This document shows, piece after piece, positions 24,981 to 32,471 of a DNA stretch of 36,650 nt. The position numbers and the translations under genes are program-made. The DNA comes from Burkholderiaceae bacterium (GTDB taxonomy: Bacteria > Pseudomonadota > Gammaproteobacteria > Burkholderiales > Burkholderiaceae), in NCBI GenBank assembly GCA_947452535.1, contig CANGCM010000015.1, positions 1-36,650 on the forward strand, in the 5' to 3' direction. Below the pieces are notes generated by a model. The model was not told the DNA's origin. It saw only the letters and a list, made by a program, of their open reading frames with translations, and ran no database searches. Position 1 is the stretch's first letter, and every line of letters starts with the position of its first letter.

Positions 24981-26183
24981 ATGGAAACTTTGAAATCAGG
25001 TAGTGATGTTCTGTTTATCTTGCTCGGTGCCATCATGGTGCTGGCGATGCATGCGGGTTTTGCTTTCCTCGAACTAGGTACTGTTCGTAAAAAGAACCAG
25101 GTAAATGCCTTGGTCAAAATCTTGGTCGACTTTGCAGTGTCAACAATTGCTTATTTCTTTATCGGGTACAGCATTGCTTATGGTGTCGACTTTTTCTCTG
25201 GCGCTGAACTACTGGCGGAAAAAAACGGCTATGAACTTGTTAAATTCTTTTTCTTATTAACTTTTGCTGCTGCTATTCCAGCGATTGTTTCTGGTGGTAT
25301 TGCAGAGCGCGCAAAGTTTAATCCCCAATTAATTGCTACCTTTGTTCTGGTTGGCTTTATCTATCCTTTCTTCGAAGGGATTGCTTGGAATCAGCACTAT
25401 GGAATTCAGGCATGGATTAAATCATTCACTGGCGAAGAATTTCATGACTTTGCTGGATCGGTAGTGGTACATGCGGTGGGTGGTTGGATTGCCTTGCCTG
25501 CCGTTATTCTTCTGGGCGCACGTCGTGGCCGCTATACAAAAGATGGAAATGTTGCGGCGCATCCTCCTTCTAGTATTCCATTCTTGGCCTTAGGTGCATG
25601 GATCCTAGCGGTGGGTTGGTTTGGGTTTAATGTGATGAGCGCACAAACTATTGATAAGGTGAGTGGCTTAGTCGCTATGAATTCTTTGATGGCGATGGTG
25701 GGCGGTACCTTGGCCGCTTGGGTGATTGGTCGCAATGATCCAGGCTTTACCTATAACGGCCCTTTAGCCGGCTTAGTTGCAGTTTGTGCGGGCTCAGACT
25801 TAATGCATCCCATGGGCGCATTGTTTGTTGGCTTAATTGCGGGCGCCCTGTTTGTCTATATGTTTACCTTAGTACAAAACCGCTGGAAGATTGATGACGT
25901 TTTAGGGGTTTGGCCTTTGCATGGTTTGTGCGGTTTATGGGGTGGATTGGCTGCGGGTATCTTTGGTGCAAAAGCGCTAGGTGGTCTTGGCGGCGTGACC
26001 TTCTTGGGTCAGTTGATTGGAAGTGGCTTGGGGGTTGCGATTGCTCTCATTGGCGGTTTTGTAGTCTATGGACTGCTAAAGGTGGTTTTAGGTATCCGGA
26101 TGTCCCATGAGGAAGAATATGACGGTGCAGATTTAAGTATTCACCGTATTTCATCTTCACCCGATCGTGAATCAAGCTGGTAG
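24981..26183 (+). CDS. amtB: Ammonium transporter (Amt/MEP/Rh family)
   Basis: The 400-residue protein has about 11 membrane helices. Conserved channel residues can be placed: the ammonium-recruiting aspartate D156 (FHDFAGSVVVHAVGG), the twin pore histidines H164 (VVVHAVGG) and H314 (WPLHGLCGLWGG), and GFAFLELGTVRKKNQVNALVK near residue 26. RRGRYTKDGNVAAHPPSSIP is a cytoplasmic loop typical of Amt. No long cleavable signal peptide is evident. AAGGGG at 24967-24972 is the ribosome binding site. No glnK (PII) gene is linked, unlike the usual glnK-amtB pair. An NtrC-like palindrome lies upstream, suggesting induction under nitrogen limitation. Confidence 0.95.
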   Translation: METLKSGSDVLFILLGAIMVLAMHAGFAFLELGTVRKKNQVNALVKILVDFAVSTIAYFFIGYSIAYGVDFFSGAELLAEKNGYELVKFFFLLTFAAAIPAIVSGGIAERAKFNPQLIATFVLVGFIYPFFEGIAWNQHYGIQAWIKSFTGEEFHDFAGSVVVHAVGGWIALPAVILLGARRGRYTKDGNVAAHPPSSIPFLALGAWILAVGWFGFNVMSAQTIDKVSGLVAMNSLMAMVGGTLAAWVIGRNDPGFTYNGPLAGLVAVCAGSDLMHPMGALFVGLIAGALFVYMFTLVQNRWKIDDVLGVWPLHGLCGLWGGLAAGIFGAKALGGLGGVTFLGQLIGSGLGVAIALIGGFVVYGLLKVVLGIRMSHEEEYDGADLSIHRISSSPDRESSW

Positions 26184-26190
26184 GCTCACT

Positions 26191-26196
26191 TATAAT
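26191..26196 (+). promoter_or_regulatory. Perfect TATAAT box 5 bp before the gamma-carbonic anhydrase start
   Basis: TATAAT ends 5 bp before the ATG at 26202, so transcription starting 6-8 nt downstream would produce a leaderless message. The -35 region lies in the amtB 3' end and is weak. No Shine-Dalgarno sequence precedes the ATG, which agrees with leaderless initiation but does not prove it. Confidence 0.4.
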
Positions 26197-26201
26197 AAGT
26201 T

Positions 26202-26726
26202 ATGGCTATATTTGAACTAGATGGAAATGCTCCCCAATTAGGGGATGGTGCTTGGGTTGCCGAGAGTGCTGAACTCATCGGTAGAGTCGAGCTGCATAAA
26301 AACGCAAGCGTTTGGCCCAAGGTGATTATCCGAGGCGATAACGATCTCATACAAATTGGCGAGGGGAGCAATGTGCAAGATGCATCTATTTTGCACACTG
26401 ATCCTGGCTACCGTCTCATCATTGGCAAGCAAGTCACGATTGGTCACCAGGTAATGCTCCATGGTTGCCATATTGGCGACGGTAGTTTGGTTGGGATTGG
26501 TGCAGTGATTTTGAATGGTGCCAAAATTGGTAAACACTGTTTAGTGGGTGCTGGCGCTCTTGTTACCGAGGGCAAAGAGTTTCCCGATGGCTCAATGATT
26601 TTGGGCTCGCCTGCAAAGGTGGTAAAAACTCTCACGCCAGAGCAGATGACCGGTATCGAAGATATTGCTGGACGCTATGTTAAAAATGCACAGCGATACC
26701 AGCAGACTCTGAAGAAGATTTCCTGA
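26202..26726 (+). CDS. Gamma-class carbonic anhydrase family protein (YrdA/CaiE-like)
   Basis: The 174-residue protein has a left-handed beta-helix built from hexapeptide repeats (for example [20 protein letters not shown] and [20 protein letters not shown]) and forms trimers in this family. The three zinc/iron histidines align with Cam: H65 (SILHTDPG), H82 and H87 ([14 protein letters not shown]), with the characteristic 5-residue gap between the last two. It may hydrate CO2 or act on a coenzyme-A-linked or other substrate, since many members lack measurable carbonic anhydrase activity. It lies 18 bp behind amtB. Confidence 0.9.
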   Translation: MAIFELDGNAPQLGDGAWVAESAELIGRVELHKNASVWPKVIIRGDNDLIQIGEGSNVQDASILHTDPGYRLIIGKQVTIGHQVMLHGCHIGDGSLVGIGAVILNGAKIGKHCLVGAGALVTEGKEFPDGSMILGSPAKVVKTLTPEQMTGIEDIAGRYVKNAQRYQQTLKKIS

Positions 26727-26789
26727 CTTCAAAAGCGCGCTCCCCTTTTTTCTCCTGAGGATATAACCCTTAGCATATTCAGGGCTTCA

Positions 26790-26818
26790 TTGATTGTCTG
26801 CCTCCAGTGATTTAGACT
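26790..26818 (+). promoter_or_regulatory. Predicted sigma-70 promoter placing the start site at the TRIC gene GTG
   Basis: TTGATT (26790-26795) and TAGACT (26813-26818) are separated by exactly 17 bp, with 4 of 6 matches in each hexamer. The -10 ends 7 bp before the GTG at 26826, so the message would begin at or next to the start codon. Confidence 0.4.
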
Positions 26819-26825
26819 TAAATCT

Positions 26826-27455
26826 GTGGACCAAATTAATTTATGGATTGGCATCATCGCTACGATTGCTTTCGCAGTGACTGGTGTTCTCGCTATCGCC
26901 GACCGTGGGGTCGATCTTTTTGGCGTTATGGTGTTGGGCGTGATTACCGCTATTGGCGGTGGAACACTGCGCGACATTATTTTAGATGTGCCGGTATTTT
27001 GGTCAATTACCCAAATTTATATTTGGCTTGCCTTGGGTGCATGCATAGTTACTTTTGTAGCTGAATCCTTTTTTACACAACCACAGATTTATCGTTGGAT
27101 GCTCTACATCGATGGTCTTGGCGCTGCCTTATTTGGTATTCAGGGAGTAGATAAGGCGTGGAACATGGAATTTGGATTACCGGTTGCTCCAGTGATCTTG
27201 GGTGTTGTTACCGCAATTGGTGGCGGCTTGCTACGTGATATTTTGGCTGGTAGAAAAACTTTACTCGTGTCACATGAGCTTTATGCAATCCCAGTAACCT
27301 TAGGTTGCTGTGTCTATATTTTGATTTTAAATTTCTTGCCCAAGTACATCTTAGAAGGATCAGTAATTTGTATGCTGGCTATTTTTGGGTTACGCGCAGC
27401 TGCCATTTACTGGGATCTACGCGTTCCCAAATTGTTTATTACTAAAACGCGCTAA
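26826..27455 (+). CDS. TRIC / UPF0126 family membrane protein (YicG-like)
   Basis: The 209-residue protein has seven predicted membrane helices in two homologous halves. Each half carries the family glycine-rich kink: AIGGGTLRDIILDVPVFW (about residue 42) and AIGGGLLRDILAG (about residue 131). The family is related to trimeric intracellular cation channels. Bacterial members conduct K+/Na+ in structural studies, and some are annotated as glycine transporters. The GTG start has no Shine-Dalgarno sequence, but a promoter-like pair lies directly upstream. The 3' end overlaps the convergent Ntn-hydrolase gene by 14 bp. Confidence 0.87.
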   Translation: MDQINLWIGIIATIAFAVTGVLAIADRGVDLFGVMVLGVITAIGGGTLRDIILDVPVFWSITQIYIWLALGACIVTFVAESFFTQPQIYRWMLYIDGLGAALFGIQGVDKAWNMEFGLPVAPVILGVVTAIGGGLLRDILAGRKTLLVSHELYAIPVTLGCCVYILILNFLPKYILEGSVICMLAIFGLRAAAIYWDLRVPKLFITKTR

Positions 27456-29040
27456 CTGCTCCATCGCTGCGAGGATCCCAGCCACCATGCAAGGTGCCAG
27501 ATGGATCACGAATAATGCAGCCAGCATGGCCAACAGTTTCATCAAAGGCATCCAGCATTTCGATCTCATGCCCTAAGGCATGGAGCTCTTTAGCAACCCA
27601 TGGACTAAAGCGTGACTCCAGTTTTAAGCTATCACTGGTTTGGCCCCAAGTTCGCCCTAGTAACCAACGTGGACGACTAATGGCGTCTTGTGGGTCTAGC
27701 CCATACGTGGCCGTACGAGTGAAGACCGCGCATTGCGTTTGGGGTTGGCCATCTCCACCCATCGTGCCGTACACCATAGATCGGCCGTCTTTAAATAAAG
27801 CCATCGCTGGGTTCAAGGTATGGAATGGTTTGCGATAAGGCTCAAGGTGATTGAGTGTTTTTGGATCAAGAGAAAAGCTGCAGCCACGGTTCTGCCAGTT
27901 CACACCTGATTTGGGTAAAACAATACCGGCGCCAAACTCGTGATAAATACTTTGAATAAAGGAAACACAATTACCATTGCCATCAACTACGCCCATCCAA
28001 ATGGTATCTGCTGGTCCTTTCCCTTGGCCCCAAGGTAAAGCTTTCTCAGGATCAATATTCTTAGCTAGTTTTTTGAGGAATGCAGGCGCTAAAAATGACT
28101 GTGCATTTCTTTTCATGTATGCCGGGTCAGTCACAAATTGATCGCGCACTTTGAAAGCTTGCTTGGTGGCTTCAACACAATGATGAACATATTCTGCGCT
28201 ATCTACTTTGAAGCGCTTGAGATTGAGTTGATCCAATATTCCAATAATCATCAAGGACACCACGCCTTGGGTAGGCGGCGTCATGTTATAGACATTACCC
28301 AAGCTATGCTTTAGTTCAAGTGGATTAATGAGTTTGGCTTGATGGCGGCGAAGATCCCCAAGTCTGAGCGGGCTACCAATCTCAGTGAGTTCTTTGGCCA
28401 GCAGTTCAGCCAAATCACCACGGTAGTAATCCTCTGTCCCTTTTCGGGAAATTTGGCGCAAGGTTTTAGCAAGTCGCTCTTGTTTGAAAATAGAGCCTAC
28501 TGCTGGTGCTTTCCCATTCATCAGAAAGGTCTCGGAAAATCCGGGAACAAGACTTAACTCGGCTCTCTTTTTTTCGGTCAAGCTCGATTGGCTAAACGTT
28601 ACTGGCACACCAGCTTCAGCATAGTGAATGGCGTCCGCTAGAAGGCGGGAGAGCGGCATCTTCCCTCTAAGACCTTGTTGCGAGAGTTTATGAGCGGCGC
28701 CCCAACCAGAAATAGTGCCAGCTACCGTATTGGCTGCAATGGCACCCCGAAAAGGAATCGCGTTGGTGACTCCGCGTTCTGCATACCAACGCTTGCTTGC
28801 TAAACCAGCTGCCGCACCACAGGCATCGATGCCACCCATGGCTTTACCTGGAGAGTGAATCACCCAGAAAGAGTCACCGCCAATGGAGTTCATGTGGGGG
28901 TATACGACGGCAATGGTCGCTGCTGCTGCCACCATTGCTTCTAAGGCATTTCCACCTTCTCTCAGTACCGCCAAAGCAGATTCAGATGCCAGTGAGTGTG
29001 GCGCTACCGCCATCCCTCGAATACCCCATTTTTGTTGCAT
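27442..29040 (-). CDS. Gamma-glutamyltransferase-fold Ntn hydrolase (possibly amidohydrolase of HpxW type)
   Basis: The 532-residue protein has the GGT fold. An N-terminal part (GGNALEAMVAAAATIAVVYPHM, NSIGGDSFWV) forms the large subunit. The autoprocessing/catalytic threonine aligns to T346 in GPADTIWMGVVDGNGNCV, which begins the small subunit. The small subunit has SIYHEFGAGIVLP and GTMGGDGQPQTQ. There is no signal peptide, so it is cytoplasmic, unlike classical periplasmic GGT. The T-I-W-M-G-V-V-D form and the SFIQSIY segment resemble a subgroup that, as far as I recall, includes oxamate amidohydrolase HpxW. It follows the TRAP large permease by 38 bp, so its substrate is probably something the transporter imports. 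The true substrate is unknown. Confidence 0.85.
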   Translation of the reverse strand: MQQKWGIRGMAVAPHSLASESALAVLREGGNALEAMVAAAATIAVVYPHMNSIGGDSFWVIHSPGKAMGGIDACGAAAGLASKRWYAERGVTNAIPFRGAIAANTVAGTISGWGAAHKLSQQGLRGKMPLSRLLADAIHYAEAGVPVTFSQSSLTEKKRAELSLVPGFSETFLMNGKAPAVGSIFKQERLAKTLRQISRKGTEDYYRGDLAELLAKELTEIGSPLRLGDLRRHQAKLINPLELKHSLGNVYNMTPPTQGVVSLMIIGILDQLNLKRFKVDSAEYVHHCVEATKQAFKVRDQFVTDPAYMKRNAQSFLAPAFLKKLAKNIDPEKALPWGQGKGPADTIWMGVVDGNGNCVSFIQSIYHEFGAGIVLPKSGVNWQNRGCSFSLDPKTLNHLEPYRKPFHTLNPAMALFKDGRSMVYGTMGGDGQPQTQCAVFTRTATYGLDPQDAISRPRWLLGRTWGQTSDSLKLESRFSPWVAKELHALGHEIEMLDAFDETVGHAGCIIRDPSGTLHGGWDPRSDGAVSAF

Positions 29041-29078
29041 TACTAAAACCCCTTTGACCGCGATCTCAATCTATATTG

Positions 29079-30524
29079 TTATTTATTCTCTCGTAACTGA
29101 CGTTCAATGTCAGAGCTGGAGTCTACCGTAGTCTCATTTTGCTCTACACCGGCCAATGGATCGACAGATGGGCCGCTGGCATCAAATACAGCGGCAGGTT
29201 TATCAATAAAGTAAGTAACCGTTTCTGGGATAAAGATGATGATGGCAACCAAGATCAGCTGCAGGCCCACCCAAGGAAGGGCCCCATAGTAAATATCAGA
29301 GCTCTTTAGTGATTTTGGTGCTACCCCTCGCAAATAAAACAAGGCAAAACCAAATGGGGGATGCATGAATGAAGTTTGCATATTGGCCCCCAAAAGCACG
29401 CCAAACCAAATGAGGTCAATACCGAGCTTTTGAGCAACTGGCGCTAACAATGGAATGATGATGAAGGCGATCTCAAAGTAATCTAAGAAAAAAGCTAAGA
29501 AGAAAACAAATAAGTTCACCGCAATCAAGAAACCCACTTGCCCACCTGGCAGACCCGACAGAAGATTTTCAATCCAAAGATCGCCATCCACACCCCTAAA
29601 AGCAAGGCCAAATACGGTAGAGCCGATCAGAATAAAAATGACCATGGCATTGATGCGCATGGTGGAAGTCATGGCTTCCCAAACTAATGGCCTGTGAAGA
29701 CGTTTGTTCATTGCTGCCAGAATTAAAGCGCCAACAGAACCCATTGCGCCACCTTCTGTTGGTGTAGCAAGACCCATCAAGATGGTGCCAAGCACTAAGA
29801 AGATGAGTGCGATAGATGGAACAATACCCCACAGAATGCGTTTGAATAATTTCCAGTCAATTTTAGGACGAGCCTCTGGTGGCAGAGCTGGTACATCTTG
29901 CGGTCTAAATATCGATAGGAAGAAAATAAATAAACAAAAGAGCAGCACTTGAATAATCGATGGCCCGATAGCACCGGCATACATATCTCCAACCGATTTA
30001 CCTAATTGGTCAGCAAGCACAATTAAAACTAGTGATGGTGGAATGAGTTGGGTAATAGTTCCAGACGCTGCAATAACCCCAGTGGCTACGCGCGGGTTAT
30101 ATCCATAGCGCAACATAATTGGTAAGGAGATGAGTCCCATCGCAATGACTGAAGCCGCGACCGTACCCGTGATTGCACCTAGAATGGCGCCCACAATAAT
30201 GACAGCATAAGCAAGGCCGCCACGTACTGGACCAAACAGCTGCCCCAATCCCTCAAGCATGTCTTCTGCTAAGCCACACTTTTCAAGAATGGCCCCCATG
30301 AAGGTAAAAAAAGGAATGGAAAGTAGCAAGTCGTTCGAGAGAATGCCAAAGACTCTATCCGGTAAGGCTTGCAAAAATGTGGGCTGGAACAGACCCATTT
30401 CAATGCCAATGAAAGAAAAGAACAAGCCAACTGCGCCAAGAGAAAATGCCGCTGGATATCCAATTAATAAAAACAGAATGAGACCCCCAAACATAATGGG
30501 GGCCATCAGATCATGACTAATCAT
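29079..30524 (-). CDS. dctM: TRAP transporter large permease subunit (DctM/TakM-like)
   Basis: The 481-residue membrane protein has about 12 hydrophobic segments and typical DctM features: FILIGSTVFGLAFRGVDGD, ALPDRVFGILSNDLLLSIPF, SGTITQLIPPSLVLIVLADQ and MGLATPTEGGAMGSVGALIL. It forms the Na+-driven transport channel together with the small subunit. A charged 40-residue C-terminal tail (from about residue 442, ending ERQLRENK) extends beyond the usual end. The start overlaps the stop of the small subunit by 4 bp (ATGA). Confidence 0.93.
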   Translation of the reverse strand: MISHDLMAPIMFGGLILFLLIGYPAAFSLGAVGLFFSFIGIEMGLFQPTFLQALPDRVFGILSNDLLLSIPFFTFMGAILEKCGLAEDMLEGLGQLFGPVRGGLAYAVIIVGAILGAITGTVAASVIAMGLISLPIMLRYGYNPRVATGVIAASGTITQLIPPSLVLIVLADQLGKSVGDMYAGAIGPSIIQVLLFCLFIFFLSIFRPQDVPALPPEARPKIDWKLFKRILWGIVPSIALIFLVLGTILMGLATPTEGGAMGSVGALILAAMNKRLHRPLVWEAMTSTMRINAMVIFILIGSTVFGLAFRGVDGDLWIENLLSGLPGGQVGFLIAVNLFVFFLAFFLDYFEIAFIIIPLLAPVAQKLGIDLIWFGVLLGANMQTSFMHPPFGFALFYLRGVAPKSLKSSDIYYGALPWVGLQLILVAIIIFIPETVTYFIDKPAAVFDASGPSVDPLAGVEQNETTVDSSSDIERQLRENK

Positions 30525-31063
30525 TGCAAAGGTCTTTCGTACTTAGGATCTATTTCGATCATGCCAATAATGGCTGCGTATCGTTTGATAATTTCAGAGA
30601 GGCCCTGAAGGGTGAGCAAGAAAAATCCCAGAGTAATGGCGCCACGCACTGGCCAACGAATGAGACCGCCTGGATTGCTTGAGCTTTCGTTTTGAATTAC
30701 CGAAGTAATAAAAAATTCCCAAGAGTAATAACCAATGACAATGGTTACCGGTAAGAAGAACAAAATACCACCCCAAAAGTCTAGCCAGAGACGAACGCGA
30801 TTGGGATACATTGCATAGAGAACATCTACGCGAACGTGTTCATTAAGACGAAACGTAGTGGCAGCGCCGAACATAACCATCCCGGCAAACAAATACCACT
30901 GCGCTTCTAACCAGCCATTTGAACTGAGGTTAAAGCCGTAACGGATCAGCGCATTTGCAGTGCTGACCAGTACGGCAATTAATACTAGCCAACTCGCTAA
31001 TACTCCAAAACGATCATTTAAGCGATCAACGAAAAGGGAGAAAACTAATAATTGTTTTGGCAT
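30521..31063 (-). CDS. dctQ: TRAP transporter small permease subunit (DctQ/TakQ-like)
   Basis: The 180-residue protein has four predicted membrane helices (about residues 18-38, 50-70, 93-113 and 142-162). The segment LEAQWYLFAGMVMFGAATTFRLNEHVRVDVLY is the DctQ signature and R-L-N-E-H-V-R-V-D is diagnostic. It scaffolds the large permease. It lies between the binding protein gene (20 bp upstream) and the large permease gene (4-bp overlap), completing a canonical P-Q-M operon. Confidence 0.93.
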   Translation of the reverse strand: MPKQLLVFSLFVDRLNDRFGVLASWLVLIAVLVSTANALIRYGFNLSSNGWLEAQWYLFAGMVMFGAATTFRLNEHVRVDVLYAMYPNRVRLWLDFWGGILFFLPVTIVIGYYSWEFFITSVIQNESSSNPGGLIRWPVRGAITLGFFLLTLQGLSEIIKRYAAIIGMIEIDPKYERPLQ

Positions 31064-31083
31064 ATCAACTTATCGGTAGGTTC

Positions 31084-32169
31084 TTATTTGACTGGGTTCG
31101 TCAACATAAAGCTCATGAGCGTCTGTTCTGCTACTTTGTTCCACAGCATTTGGTCGTTGCGGAATTTCTTCCAAGGCTCATAAATTTTCTTGAAGGATGG
31201 ATTCTTAGCAGCCTCTTCCTCGTACATATCAAAGGCTGCAGTAGATGCTGCTTTCATGATGTCTGTAGAGTAGGACTGAAGCTTGACGCCATTCTTGATC
31301 AGACTTTGCAAGGCAATTGGGTTTTTATAGTCATACTCGGCCATCATGTCGATGTTGCACTCTGCACAAGCCGAGGAAAACGCTTCTTGATATTGCTTCG
31401 GTAGTTTCTCCCATTCCTTAATGTTGACGTACATGGAATACATGGAGCAGGCTTCCCACCAACCTGGGTAGTAGTAGTAAGGCGCAATCTTATAGAAACC
31501 CAATTTTTCATCGTCATACGGACCAACCCATTCCGCTGCATCGATTACTCCCTTTTCAAGGGCTGGGTAAATATCACCGCCAGCGATTTGCTGCGGGATA
31601 GCGCCAAGGCGTGACATGACCTCACCGCCGAGGCCGGCTATACGCATTTTTAGACCTTTGAGGTCTGCTACAGTTTTGACGGGCTTTTTAAACCAACCTC
31701 CCATTTGGGTGCCAGTATTGCCAGCTGGAAAAGAGACGATGTTGTAATCACGCAAAAATTCTCGTTGGAGTTTTAAGCCGCCACCCCAATACATCCAGGC
31801 ATTTTGTTGACGCTGATTCATACCAAAAGGTACGGTGGTATCAAAAGCAAATGTCTTGTTTTTTCCGACAAAGTAATAGCCAGCAGTATGAGTGCATTCC
31901 ACAGTGCCTTGTTGAACAGCATCTACCGTGCCAAATGCTGGAACAATCTCACCGGCTCCAAAAATTCGAATTTGAAACTTACCATCGGTCAGTGCTGCCA
32001 CTCGCTTCGAGATATATTCACCTCCACCATAAATTGTGTCTAGGCTTTTAGGAAAGCTAGAGGCGCAGCGCCACTTTACTTCTGGCATGGATTGAGCAAT
32101 GGCCGGAGCTGCTAGTACACCAGCAGCAGCACCTAATGCAGATTTGCTTAAAAAGTCACGTCTTTTCAT
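31084..32169 (-). CDS. dctP: TRAP substrate-binding protein, TakP-like (2-oxo acid type)
   Basis: The 361-residue periplasmic binding protein has a twin-arginine signal (KRRDFLSKSA, cleavage after PAIA at about residue 25). From memory the mature part closely follows Rhodobacter TakP, a 2-oxoacid-binding protein: WRCASSFPKSLDTIYGGGEY, ECTHTAGYYFVGKN, SFPAGNTGTQMGGWF and IAGGDIYPALEKGVIDAAEW. The usual ligand arginine is R176 (GLKMRIAGL), with W214 near the site. TakP binds pyruvate and branched 2-oxo acids with sodium. Lactate, other carboxylates or an amide analogue are alternatives. AAGGAGC precedes the ATG. The gene faces a palindrome-rich regulatory region. Confidence 0.9.
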   Translation of the reverse strand: MKRRDFLSKSALGAAAGVLAAPAIAQSMPEVKWRCASSFPKSLDTIYGGGEYISKRVAALTDGKFQIRIFGAGEIVPAFGTVDAVQQGTVECTHTAGYYFVGKNKTFAFDTTVPFGMNQRQQNAWMYWGGGLKLQREFLRDYNIVSFPAGNTGTQMGGWFKKPVKTVADLKGLKMRIAGLGGEVMSRLGAIPQQIAGGDIYPALEKGVIDAAEWVGPYDDEKLGFYKIAPYYYYPGWWEACSMYSMYVNIKEWEKLPKQYQEAFSSACAECNIDMMAEYDYKNPIALQSLIKNGVKLQSYSTDIMKAASTAAFDMYEEEAAKNPSFKKIYEPWKKFRNDQMLWNKVAEQTLMSFMLTNPVK

Positions 32170-32471
32170 TTGTATTGCTCCTTGATGAGTTGTTTGTAGT
32201 GATTTGCCAGTACGGCCAGCAAAACATATTAAATCGGGATGCTGGTAGGCGCCTAATTACATTTGCACCTAAATTGGGCTGCTCGTAATATCTTGGTGCA
32301 ATCGCACCAAATAACAGCAAAATTATTGCAACGCAACAATTGTGTATTTACAGGGAAAACCCTGACTAATTTTGATGGGTAATTACCCTAAGTCCTAGAT
32401 TTCTTTGATTTTTTTCAAAGCATAATCGATTGGTTGTTTTTTATTCCAATAAACATAATTAGGAGCTACTG
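32170..32471. promoter_or_regulatory. 302-bp divergent regulatory region (TRAP operon / MHS transporter)
   Basis: This gap contains no gene but several palindromes. An NtrC-like imperfect site TGCACCTAAATTGGGCT lies at 32264-32280 (10 of 14 arm positions fit). TTGGTGC-AATC-GCACCAA lies at 32293-32310 (7-bp arms). CAGGG-AAAA-CCCTG lies at 32351-32364. GGGTAATTACCC is a perfect 12-mer at 32377-32388. CTTTGA-TTTTTT-TCAAAG lies at 32403-32420. A CATAAT (32421-32426) is a candidate -10 for the MHS gene, which has AGGAG at 32461-32465. The TRAP operon has AAGGAGC close to 32178-32184. Which regulators bind is unknown. Confidence 0.6.

Noticed and set aside
32403..32420. CTTTGA-TTTTTT-TCAAAG as an FNR box
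   Set aside because: It matches TTGAT-N4-ATCAA only in part, and its position relative to the candidate -10 (centred about -21) does not fit an FNR activator. It is kept only as a palindrome.
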